DNA of 46,411 bases from Tieghemiomyces parasiticus (lineage: Eukaryota > Kickxellomycota > Dimargaritomycetes > Dimargaritales > Dimargaritaceae), in assembly GCA_027575765.1 (NCBI GenBank), contig JANBPT010000302.1:1-46411 (forward strand), written 5' to 3'. Position numbers and translations under genes: made by a program. The notes below the pieces were generated by a model. It had not been told where the DNA came from. It saw only the letters and a list, made by a program, of their open reading frames with translations, and searched no databases. This document shows positions 34,947 through 44,925 of the stretch, piece after piece. The first letter of the stretch is position 1; each line of letters begins with the position of its first letter.

Positions 34947-36358
34947 CTATTGGAGTATATCCGTAATCTCACGCTTGAGGTTGCCCGGAGGCAATGAATT
35001 GACCGCATTCTGCATAAGCATCGCCAAGGGGCCTGTAGCGGTGGTGCGGGAAATGGCTGCCAGTACCCGCCAGTGACGTTGGGATTCGTTTGGGAAGACC
35101 TGGAGGGCCTGACAGTACGCAGCGGCCACCAGCTGGTGGCGAACGGAGCTCCGGGCAGGAATGTAGGGACCAAGTCGCGCCCACATTGACCAGGCCGCCT
35201 GATTGTTTGGTGCTTCAGCATCTGCTCCAAAAACCATAAAGTTCCGGCCCAATAGGTCTTCAATGAGCTGATCGTTCACTGCGCCGTTGCTTCTTGTGGG
35301 TTCGGCGAGCCACCATATGATGGCTAGGACCATTTGCGCCTGGCAGAATGCAGTGGAGCAGGTCCAGACGGTCCCAGGCAATCATTGTGAAGGAAGGGGT
35401 TGGTTATAGCCAAGTCGATGCTGGACGTAACACGTGGCAAAAGGTAAAATTCATTCGTGCGGTGTCTTACCTTCAACACCGGATCCGAGCCCGGCAAAAC
35501 GGAGGCAATAGTGTCCAATTGTGCTGCCCTTTGCAGGGCCGTCGCCTCACCCAGGGCTTGGTACCGTGTCTCCAGGATCCGGGCCGCAGGTTCGCAGGCG
35601 ACGACAAGCCGATTCCAAGCCTGGCGATCCGCAAGAGGCTCGGCGGCGAGGATCACTTGGGAATTAACGACGAGTATCAAGTGAGGGTTGGTAATATGGC
35701 ACAGCATTAAATGATTAGAGTTACGATCAACCGGTCGGTACGGAGGGAACAACCAGTGGACACGTGGTGGGATACCTGCTTAGCCTGCCCTCGTGAGTCA
35801 CAGACTACCTCTCGGGCTAATCAACCTACCCGTTGCGGAGTTTAGGGAGGGGCTTAGTGGTGGCGCTTCTCTATCAACCAACACGGCAATTTGGCTGAGA
35901 ACATCGATGGCCCCGGCAGTCTGGGTACTCGCGACTAGAAACTCTATATCGTTCTTCTCGGTAGGAGCGACGAACAACGGCCCACCATAACGTCCGAGTA
36001 TGGTGGCGTAGAGCGGGCTCGGCAGATAGACGTTGCCGAGTAGAATGGCCACGAACACGTGCGCGGCCCGGCGGTAGTCTTCCCCAGTGGGAAGGTCGAT
36101 TATCCCTGTTGCGATGCACTGGTGGTCTACCCATGTATGCAAGCGCTCAAGGGAGGCAACTGACCAGCCGGCCAGGGTCGTCTGAAGCCGCTGGCATACC
36201 CCATGTCGACTAGCGACGTCCGCTAGAGACCAGGTATTCACTTGGCTCGTCCTGGCGACGATGAGGTGACCAGCCACAGTGCAGGCCTCACGGTACACGG
36301 CCTCCTCTCCGACATTGGGCGTTAAGAAATCGCCCGGCCCGGGGGTCAAGGTTGGCAT
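34947..36358 (-). CDS. Three-exon gene, helical protein of unknown function
   Basis: Minus-strand exons 36358..35830, 35655..35471 and 35339..34947 join in frame to 368 residues. Donors are GTAGGT and GTAAGA; acceptors are CCCAAG (unusual AAG) and TGCCAG. The protein is Ala/Leu-rich and looks all-helical, with no signal peptide or membrane span. Recognisable stretches such as HVFVAILLGNVYLPSPLYA, QLIEDLLGRNFMVFG and HQLVAAAYCQALQVFP suggest a HEAT- or solenoid-like scaffold, but I cannot name a family. The ATG at 36358 is the first in frame; an open frame directly upstream (36346-36690) looks coding and may be an N-terminal exon that I could not join with a phase-compatible site. Exon 1 to 2 is the weakest junction. 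Confidence 0.62.
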
Positions 36359-37386
36359 GAGGGGGGGACTGGAAGGGAATAATTCGCTAGTGACGGGTAT
36401 GCATCACGAGGGTCGAGGTTGGCAGGGCCCTCACCACTTCCACCCACTTTAGGAGTGAGCCTGGTTAGTGGCCCAGATTGACCCGTCAGCCATACCTCAC
36501 CACCACCCTGGAGCCGCACAAGTACCACCTGGCAGAGCGTTGGCCGAATAATAGGCTTGCATGAGGCCGAATCTAGGGCTACTGGTCCACGTGATGGGGT
36601 GGTGGGCCACACGGCCAGGGTTGAATCCCCCTGACACCACGCTAGCCCCAGACCTGGGGTCACCTTTTTGTCACTGGTATACAGTCAAATTGTGCGTTCC
36701 GCGTCTTGCGTGGAATGTCTGCTTATAATTTCAAACCCCGATAAAGTTGTACAGACCTGCGCCCATTAACCCGGCCGTCGTGCAGATCTATTCTCATTAA
36801 CCCGGTCAACGCCTGCCTCCCTTACCCCTGGCCCCTCGGCCAGCTGCTGTGGGCTCCATGGCCTTCTCTAAGGTTAATAAGGAAGGAATCGCTCCTGGTG
36901 CCGATGGCCGACGCTAGAGCACCCTTCAACCGGACTCCAGTGGTGCCTCCCTCCCCCATAGCACCTGACGAATTGACCATTTAGTGGGACCAGTCAGGTG
37001 ACCTACCAACCCAAGCGGCCTAGTCGCTCTACACAGCCACGGGCTAGGTCCCATTAATGGGGTCAGCCGTGACGGGGGGCTTGTGCCCCGGGCCCAACCT
37101 TTTAACCAGCTGCCCAGAAGCTGCTACCTCCCAAGGTGACACCCATTCTCACCCACCATTACGTGCGCCCCTATTGAGTTCCACTGGCCCCACGACACAA
37201 ACGTACCCCCCCTCTCGTCCTCATTCCTACCGCGTGCCTTGCCGCAGCCTTCTGTCATCTGCTTGGATAGCCCACCAACCGCGTGAAAGTCAGCATTCTC
37301 GACACTGTCTGGGTCTGGATTTTTTAAGCCAAACCACCGTATCCGCTTTAAGCCTCTTCATCGAGCCTCCGACCGGACACCTCGCC
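36359..37386. other. Divergent spacer upstream of the three-exon gene and the PQ-loop gene
   Basis: 36359-36690 stays open in one minus-strand frame and may be coding (see findings). The remainder is regulatory-looking: TTATAA at 36723-36728, a repeated CATTAACCCGG at 36764-36774 and 36795-36805, inverted arms CACCTGAC/GTCAGGTG at 36962-36969/36993-37000, and the perfect 12-nt palindrome CCCATTAATGGG at 37050-37061. The last 250 nt before 37387 are pyrimidine-rich leader. Confidence 0.45.
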
Positions 37387-38740
37387 ATGGCTGACCAGTG
37401 CGTCGAGATACCACCCAACCACGCCCAAACCGCCCTGGGCGTCGCCCTGTGTATTGGCACATTCCTGTCGTACCTACCGCAGGTAAGCCCACCCGACTAT
37501 AAGTTAGGCCGGCGAATGAGGACCGTCTGGGCACTTTAGCTCCTTCCAAGGCACTATATCCTAGCCCATGGCCACTGGCACTAACCTCGCGCCGCAAGTA
37601 TCGCCCTGCCATCTCCCCGACCCTCCCTACAGCACATCAAGATCGTTGTGAACCAGTCCAGTGAGGGCTTCAGTCCGTTTTTCCTGTTGCTAGGCACCGT
37701 TTCGGCCTTCTGTAACGTCAACAACATCTTCCTGCTGCAGCTTAATTCCCTGCTCTGCTGCCAAGTCTGGGTAAGCGACCAGGCCCGTCGGATTCTCTTA
37801 GGGTCTCCTTGACGCCCGTGCGGGACCCCACTGGGCAACCTTAACCATAGTAAGAGCCACTCGAGCTCGAGCGGCTAGTCGGATTGCTTACCTGCCTGGC
37901 AATTCCCCGGCCTTCCTCCCCCGCCCTTTTCCTTGTCTTATCTCCAGGACCTAGGTGACTGTCTGGTCAACTCCCTCGGCGTCTGGCAGATTTCGACGCA
38001 ATGGTTCATGTTCTTTGGCATCTTTGTGCTGTACCAGATCTACTTCCCGGCCCACCTCAAGTACGCGTTACCCACTTCAACCGGCAGCAGCGCACCTAGC
38101 CATAAGACGGAAACGACCGAGTGGGCGGCCGCCCAGGCCGTCCGTCGGGCCGTTCTGGGCCACATGGCCCTCACCGCCTTCCTGAGCTTTGTCCTAGCGG
38201 TCACATTCGAGCCCCAGGACTGGCAGATTCAGACCTGGGCCGCAGTCCTGGGAATCTTTAGTATGATACTGGCGTGCATGCAGTTTTTCCCGCAGATTTA
38301 CAAGACGTGGTGTCGCAAGGTAGGTGTGATGTACACGGTTTCCTTCCCCCTCTCCTGTTGGGCACTTATCAGGCTTGAATGGCGCTAGGCTTTGGTATAG
38401 CCATACACACTCACCAAACACCGCCCGCTTCTTCCTGACTCATTCCTTTAACTCTACCGGCTCTATCTAGTCCGTCGGGGCCCTGAGCATCCCTATGATG
38501 CTGATGCAGACGCCCGGCGGTTTCCTGTTTGCCTACTCCATCTATGTTCGCCCGGGTGTCAACTGGACTTCGTGGATTACCTACCTCATGTCGGCCATTC
38601 TTCAGGGCGTTCTGCTAATCATATGTATCGCTTGGCACTTCCGCGAGCGTCGGGAACGTGCGGCAGCGGAACGTTGCCGCGAAGCGGCGACGACCAACGC
38701 GCTGGGGGCTTCAGAAACGAGTCCCCTACTCGAATCGTAA
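37387..38740 (+). CDS. PQ-loop repeat membrane protein, probably vacuolar, 4 exons
   Basis: Seven-helix transporter of the PQ-loop/MtN3 (SWEET-like) superfamily. Exons 37387..37482, 37633..37770, 37948..38319 and 38471..38740 join in phase 0 throughout to 291 residues (GTAAGC, GTAAGC and GTAGGT donors; CAG, CAG and TAG acceptors). The two PQ motifs are SYLPQ (P31-Q32) and QFFPQ (P193-Q194), each followed by a loop ending in the G-x-S pattern (SSEGFSPFFL and SVGALSIPMM). Hydrophobic helices are evident at about 15-31, 48-66, 95-112, 148-165, 174-192, 211-227 and 239-257. The C-terminal tail ends ETSPLLES, an acidic dileucine signal (E284, L288, L289) of the AP-3/vacuole type. Substrate unknown; lysosomal relatives move basic amino acids or cystine, but this one is not clearly in those groups. 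Confidence 0.9.
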
Positions 38741-39339
38741 GCCACAAGTTATGAGGAATGGGGCTACCTATATGAGCTCGTTGCCAGTAGCGTGTGTCCT
38801 CAAAGTCCTCAAATATTGCTTATTTTCATTAAATGGACATATCGTCGATATCCTTGTCGCTGCACTGCGCATGCGCGAGGCACATGAGTATGCTTCGATT
38901 TCCGCTCTCAGAACGACAGCCCTCCCCCCTTTTCTCTTGGGTGGTGTCAAACCATTGGCTTCAGAGGACTTGCCAGGCTATACCTGTGGTCTTGTGACGT
39001 TTCAGACTCCGAGGAGCTTATTTCCCCAACTGCGCCTAAATCGACATGCCTCGGTTCTTCAACAGCAAAGCTACCACTTTCCACGTACATTTACTCAAGC
39101 TCTGTTCCTACCGAACCTAGCGGTGGGAAGCCTGGGGACAGAGTCGCCACGGTGAGGTGGGTTCAGCGGCTGGGCCACTGAGAGGGTGCCCTCCTATATA
39201 ATCGAGCCCTCCCTGGGCCTCGTCCGAAAATTATCTAGCGCCTTTTACCCTGCGTATCTGTCGTCAATCCGCCTGTAACTTCTATAACCCCTGGTGCCCT
39301 TCTGCATTCAATTTACCTTTGGTCTCTACCCCATACAAT
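38741..39339. other. Spacer between the PQ-loop and gag-like genes
   Basis: It contains the PQ-loop 3' end and a TATA box at 39195-39202 for the gag-like gene. No terminal repeat (TG...CA), primer-binding site or duplicated flank that would mark an LTR is visible. Confidence 0.45.
39195..39202 (+). promoter_or_regulatory. TATA box of the gag-like gene
   Basis: TATATAAT, 145 nt upstream of the ATG at 39340 and followed by a pyrimidine-rich leader. It resembles host-gene promoters elsewhere in the window. Confidence 0.5.
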
Positions 39340-40617
39340 ATGGCTCCCAGGCCCTTTGCAGCCTCGGACGTTCCTGCCTTAGCCGGCCGTGAACCGGATC
39401 CCTATAATTTCTCCAACTACCACGTCTTCGTGAAGCGCTTCGACCTTTACTGCCGGTACTGGGGTTACCAGGGCGAGGAAATCCGTGACGCCCTGCTGCC
39501 GCTCGTCCCCCCTGACGTTGCCGATCTGGTTAAGTATGCCCCGTTATCCACCGCCAAGGACTGGGACGGACTCTGCGAGGCCCTTGTGTCCTACGGCGAC
39601 GCTCAACGTGAACGCATTGGGCCCCGCCTTGCCGTGGCCCGTTTGGAAGAGGTGGTTTCTTCAGACCGGGGGTTCGGTGGTTCCCGAGGGCTAATCATGC
39701 GGCTGGAATCGTTGTTTTCGGCGGTACCGGGCCTTTCTGACCAACGTCGCTGTAAGTACCTGGCCGAGGCATTCAACTTGCAATCCGACGACCTTTCCGG
39801 GCTATCTGCAGATATGGCCAAGGTGCGTTACCTCTCCAAAAAGAACATGTTGCTGGCGGCTGAACGTGATGCCATTAGCCAGTTCCGTATTTCTCCGATT
39901 GATCATCCGCAGACCGGGTCCCAACTCGAGCTGGGTCCACCTGTCCAGAGACCCGACCCTCTCGCCGGCCCATCCGTGCGAAAGGCCGTCCCGCGTCCGA
40001 CCAATTCCTTGGACCCTGCCGCACTTGTGGCTGGCCCACCGTCTACCGATAACCAGGCCACCACCGCGTCTCCGGCGTTGCTGCGTTCCTCTGTCGCGAA
40101 GAATGGTAACCTGGAAACGGTAGCATCGCAGCCTAGACCCAAGAGGTGGCGCTCGAGTGTCGGTGCGGCCCGCCTCCCGCCGTTGGCGTCCCGCTTTCCC
40201 CATACCCCGCTATTTGACAAGGTTAAACTGGTCTGCTACTACTGCGAACAGGGAGGCCACTCACTGCGCTACTGCCCAGATTTGTCGGTCGACCTCGCCG
40301 CTAACAAAGCCAAGCTAGATGGCGGCACAGTGACCTTCCCTAACGGGCGGCATGTTCCGCGAAACTTTGGTGCTGGCGGCATCAAGCATCTTATTCACAA
40401 TCCATCGGCTTACCTTAAGGCGCCTATCCGCACTCATCCGGCGCATTCGGACGAAACCCCCCCGGCCATGGAGGGGAATGTCGCGAGAAGTCGCCAGGCG
40501 GGACAAGCCGAAACGGGTGGCCTCAGTCACTCTATGCCAATCGACCGTAGTGGCAACGTGGCACGTTCTGGATCGCCATCCGATATATCAATTTACTCCT
40601 CGTACGATGAATTGTAA
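39340..40617 (+). CDS. Stand-alone Ty3-type Gag-like protein with CCHC zinc knuckle
   Basis: 425 residues, a single intact frame from the ATG at 39340 (the frame extends upstream only to a TTG). The N-terminal 180 residues are helical and resemble the retrotransposon gag/capsid domain (YNFSNYHVFVKRFDLYCRYW opening, later RLESLFSAVPGLSDQRRCKYL). A Pro-rich linker (about 185-290) leads to one zinc knuckle, C299-x2-C302-x4-H307-x4-C312. After it comes a GGTVTFPNGRHVPR block of the kind that follows the knuckle in fungal Ty3/gypsy Gags. There is no protease, reverse transcriptase or integrase downstream and no LTR on either side. The intact frame, own TATA box and host-like codon use suggest a domesticated gag; a recent solo fragment is the alternative. 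Confidence 0.8.
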   Translation: MAPRPFAASDVPALAGREPDPYNFSNYHVFVKRFDLYCRYWGYQGEEIRDALLPLVPPDVADLVKYAPLSTAKDWDGLCEALVSYGDAQRERIGPRLAVARLEEVVSSDRGFGGSRGLIMRLESLFSAVPGLSDQRRCKYLAEAFNLQSDDLSGLSADMAKVRYLSKKNMLLAAERDAISQFRISPIDHPQTGSQLELGPPVQRPDPLAGPSVRKAVPRPTNSLDPAALVAGPPSTDNQATTASPALLRSSVAKNGNLETVASQPRPKRWRSSVGAARLPPLASRFPHTPLFDKVKLVCYYCEQGGHSLRYCPDLSVDLAANKAKLDGGTVTFPNGRHVPRNFGAGGIKHLIHNPSAYLKAPIRTHPAHSDETPPAMEGNVARSRQAGQAETGGLSHSMPIDRSGNVARSGSPSDISIYSSYDEL

Positions 40618-43600
40618 AGTTGGTGTTTTTCGTTGCCGCACTGGTGTATCGTTATTATACACTTTCTACCTTGTCGCTTCAGTGGGAACTTGTATACCTT
40701 CGGTGTCAGCTATAACAATATAACCAAATAATAACGTCAAGTGAAGAAGTATGCTACTGAAACAATAGGGATTGGGGCTATCGGACAATCCATCCGTAGC
40801 TACTTTGCATGTTAGGACAAAGGTTTTGGGACCCAGCGCGGGAAACACTTCTCATGTGAATCCATTATTAGCATCGACCGTTATACTTTGATTGATGAGG
40901 CCTTCCATGGCGATGGATCCATGAATGCCTCATTTCTTGATTGCTATGATTAATGACCTGTCTTCTATATAGGGACTACCATGGCAGGTTTATTTTGTAA
41001 CACTTTCACTTCTTGTGCGCACTTTGCTCCTTTATGTTTAACAAACCTGTGTTGCCTCTTCATTTGGTGACCAGTCTTATCTTTCCCCGCTACATTATTG
41101 GATATTCCAACTTTCCAATATCGCTACAGATTCCCATCCTACCACTTACCCCTTACGTGTGGCCAAGAAAATATGGTAAGTGATGTCAACTGACACGATG
41201 AGTGTTTATCGCCCAAAGAAACAACCAACGGAAGCTGCTCGTTGTGGTCTAATGAGCGGGGGGGATGCCCAACCTTGTTATACTGCTATTTCGACCATCC
41301 TTTTCACCGACTGGCGGTGTTTCTAACCTTTCCAGGCACCCTGTAGAGGTATTTCTGGGACTAGAATGTACCGACGTGCTATACCGACTTCCGGTGCGGG
41401 TGGTGCGGATGTAATAGTCCTGTAGAATTCTGTCTGGCGGCATACAGTATGGGCAACGGCCTGCCACGCTTTTGCGTTCGCTACCGTTCGTACCGCATTG
41501 AACTCTCACGGTCCGTTCGCCATCTGCCTGAGTGCAATGTGTGTAGCCGTGGTATTGTAATCTAAAATAAACAAATTGCCAAGGGTCTCATTATCATGCC
41601 CTTTGGGCCTATGCATGACCCAGTCATGTCACCGACACAAATCTCATGACCCACCCTCGACTAGAGAACATCGCCACGAATCTAAAAGCCATCCTAAGCC
41701 TCTTTCAGTTTAGATGGCGTATGGAAATAATTGAGTATACCATACTTTCTATGCTGTCTTCCTTTGTCGTCTGGAAGATATTCTGTAACCCAAAACGCAG
41801 CCTTTCCATGTTACCGGCCGCCGTCCCTTGGTCCATTGTCGTTGACGTCCGTGTACAGAAATTCCTGGCCAACAGTGCCAGTCAATCATATATGCATTGG
41901 GGCTTAAAGTTGGCATAGTACCAGTTACGACGCTCATATACTAGGTCATTCATATTCGAAGCGACCCTACCTCTTTTCTTTTTTAACCTCAGCTGGGGCT
42001 TGTATGACTAAGCTGCTTTCTATCTGGACGCTCCGCAGTGGGAAATTATGTAAATTCGTTGCCTGTAGCTAGATATCATTGTTAATATTCCATTTCCACC
42101 CTCCTATTCTGATTTTCTTAACTGTCGTGGTGGTCCGAGCGATCACATCCCTCTCCCTCACAACCTCGATTGGCTGTTATTCTGGTCTATCCTTCATTTA
42201 TCAAATGGAAAGGTGCCTCAGAATACTGATCTCTAGGCCATTTGTACTAAATGACTATCGCTGATACTCTTCGACCGAATTCTATCATTTCTCATTACTG
42301 TTGTAGTATGTACCTCCCATCGGTGTAGACAGCCATTCCGCTTTAGGAACATGCCTGCGGCTTTTCCATCAGCTCTTTCACAGTCACTTATGGCATTTGT
42401 ATTGTTTAATCAGCCGCGTAGCCACCTAGACACGTCAAGGCAACAGTTGGTGATCAAGGTCGGAAACATCTTGGTAACCTCTTGGCGCGGAACTAAGGGG
42501 TCTCTAAATATATATAAGCCTGCAAATCATGTATATTGATTATTCAGCACATTTACATGCAACTCCCCTCTTCCCCCTTTTCCCAGTTCCCATTAAACCT
42601 GCTTGCGTCAGCCTTCCTCTCGTTTTTCCTGGTTCGACCATATTACAGTTGCACTAAAACCTTCAAAAATCGGTGCTTTATTTTGCGACGCTCTGTCCGA
42701 AGCTCACACTATCATTAAAGACGCTGCTCCATTATATCCATTGCCTGAAGGACAGTTCTTTCACAGCTACTGCCCTTACTCGGCTGGTTTAATTCGGTAT
42801 TACCCCCACCACGTATAAATAGACTTGCGTCGCGGCAATTCTCAGATTTATACCATTTCTTCACCCTTTACTGACATTGGGATTCTATTGTAATACCCAA
42901 TCATCTCGATCTTCGCCCCTCTAACTAGTACCTTTACGACCCGATCCCAGCGCTGTAATATCCAAGATGTGCTCACCCATTCTATTGGTCTTTGTCTGCG
43001 GCCATACGGTTGAGGTTGAAAACGGGTACCTGTGCTTTCTTTCAGGTCCGATCCCTCTACTTTTACAGAAGTCCTGCGGCACACTTAGTGCTGTCATTGT
43101 AGTTAGGCTTACTGACTGTGGACGTGACAACTGCGGGCCCTGCATGGGATATATTTAGACGGGAGATGTAGTGCGAGGGTCAATTTCCAATGCCTTATAG
43201 CGAGCGCCGGCTCTATCTGAATTTATAAATTAATGTCACCTCTGGACATTGGAATCTTAAGACGGCGGTGGATGGAGACCAAGGGGCAGTAATATCTTAA
43301 GTAGAAGGGTTGTGATAGTGTGGCATTTGGGCGAGAAGGGGGAGAGGTTGCTCGACCAGGAAGGATATTATCAGAAAGGCAAGTGGTATAATGGACTGAA
43401 GAAGGTAGATATTTAACCTAGCGAGAATCGAATCTGATTGTGTGTTTTTTTATTATATTTGCCTTGGTAGCCAAGAAACTCCTTGCAGCAGCCACTCAGT
43501 CACCTCACACTCCAGACCGTCCACCAATATACCAACTGACCAGTATGATGGGGAGCCACCAGTTCGTCTCCGCCTTGTTACCCCCATTAGCACCTTAGCC

Positions 43601-43876
43601 CTGTTTGTTAACGTTGCAACTTAATGATATTTTTTGTATCTTGTAACTCAAACAAGTTTTATTGACCCTCCCCATTTAAGCAACTTCTGGTAGTGATTTA
43701 ACCCGCTTTCATAAGCCCTGCCGGCAATATGAACCAGCAAATGAACATCTTAATAAACCTATGGTTATCTTATACTTTATAACCATATCAATCACCACCA
43801 GTTTCCTACTTAGAACAGCCTATGTCATTTTATGCATAATAGTTCATTATACTTCCTACAATTCTTGAACAATGCG

Positions 43877-44566
43877 TGGTTACTATAACTGACTACCATT
43901 AATACTTGATGGATGGCCAAGTTTCCCAGATAATTTATACACTCCTTGTTAATAAGGGAATTGGCCATTCCTGATTAACCATCACTATTATTGTTCTTCT
44001 TGTTGCTCTATGGATCTTATCTTTCTTTATACTGATCCAAAGTCCCTATGTCTTTGGTGGATGCCTCTGTAACCATCTTATCTACTCTTGCACTGGGCAG
44101 TTCTCTGATAGTACAACATATACATATTATCATACCTGCAAGAGAAAATCAGGTCAAGCCACAAGATGTCTCCCCTGTCAACCAGGTAACTGCCCTCTCC
44201 TGCATTGAAAACACTGCCTTTTTCCATACCCCTATTGTATCATGTATTCCTTTTATACATTACTTTCCATCATTTGTATCATAGCCTCCAACTAAAGGCT
44301 ACCAAATCAAGAACCCACCAAGGGCACCCCTCCTTGATCCAATAACCACCTAAGGCACTAACTACTATCAATCTATAAGGCAAGTAAAGCATCACCATTG
44401 CAAAAAGTAATGAAACTTCTCTATATGTTCTACTTTTTATAATAATATACTGATTTCTTAGTGTTTCACCTACCACATAGGTACTAACCCCCCCCCTATT
44501 CACCAACCAACCACAGTAGCCACCTTATTAAAACTTACCTTAATTGTTTACTCATCTCTTGGGTCC
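43877..44566. other. CpG-free block 1 (690 bp)
   Basis: I read every base and block junction and found no CG between the CG at 43875-43876 and that at 44567-44568. TG and CA are frequent. This is the pattern left by cytosine methylation and deamination in repeats. Confidence 0.8.
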
Positions 44567-44727
44567 CGTTATACCTTTACCCCCCCCCAATCTCCACTCT
44601 ATCAAGATAATGATTTTATATTACATAATTCCCAGTCATCAAATCATCCACTCCTTTTATAAACCAAGCTTGCATAAAAAACTTGCGCAGTCTATTTTTT
44701 GTCGCAACCAATCAAAGTAAAAGATGC

Positions 44728-44731
44728 AAAA
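44728..44731 (-). terminator. Pol III terminator of tRNA-Gly
   Basis: TTTT on the minus strand starting 4 nt after the tRNA 3' end. Confidence 0.7.
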
Positions 44732-44734
44732 CTA

Positions 44735-44805
44735 TGCGCAGACGGGGAATCGAACCCCGGTCTATCGCGTGGCAGGCGATAATTATACCACTAAACCATC
44801 TGCGC
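44735..44805 (-). tRNA. tRNA-Gly (anticodon GCC)
   Basis: 71 nt with a perfect 7-bp acceptor stem (GCGCAGA/TCTGCGC) and discriminator A. The anticodon stem ATCGC/GCGAT encloses the loop CTGCCAC with anticodon GCC. The T arm CGGGG-TTCGAAT-CCCCG is canonical, giving a good Pol III B box, and the A box (TGGTTTAGTGG) is present. No intron. It decodes GGC/GGU. Its CpGs are intact although the flanks are nearly CpG-free. Confidence 0.97.
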
Positions 44806-44925
44806 TTCATATTTCTGTGAAGCCGAGCACGGGTTATCCCTTTGAGGAGCTGTAATAGGCCGCGCCTATACAACCATCAAGAATAACCAAAGAAAAGAGA
44901 CTGGGTGACCTCTGGGAGAGGCCCG

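Larger units (their letters stand above)
40618..44734. other. Gene-free, increasingly AT-rich tract
   Basis: 4.1 kb without a supported gene. Frames of 60-90 codons exist (for example 41646-41918 and 43442-43624) but lack family resemblance and host codon bias. GC falls stepwise after the gag-like gene. From about 43.7 kb CpG nearly disappears: 43877-44566 has none. I found no LTR, transposase or retroelement protein that could be read with confidence. Confidence 0.5.

Noticed and set aside
43421..43440. tRNA-like B box (GAATCGAATCTGA)
   Set aside because: No acceptor-stem pairing, A box or anticodon arm could be drawn around it.
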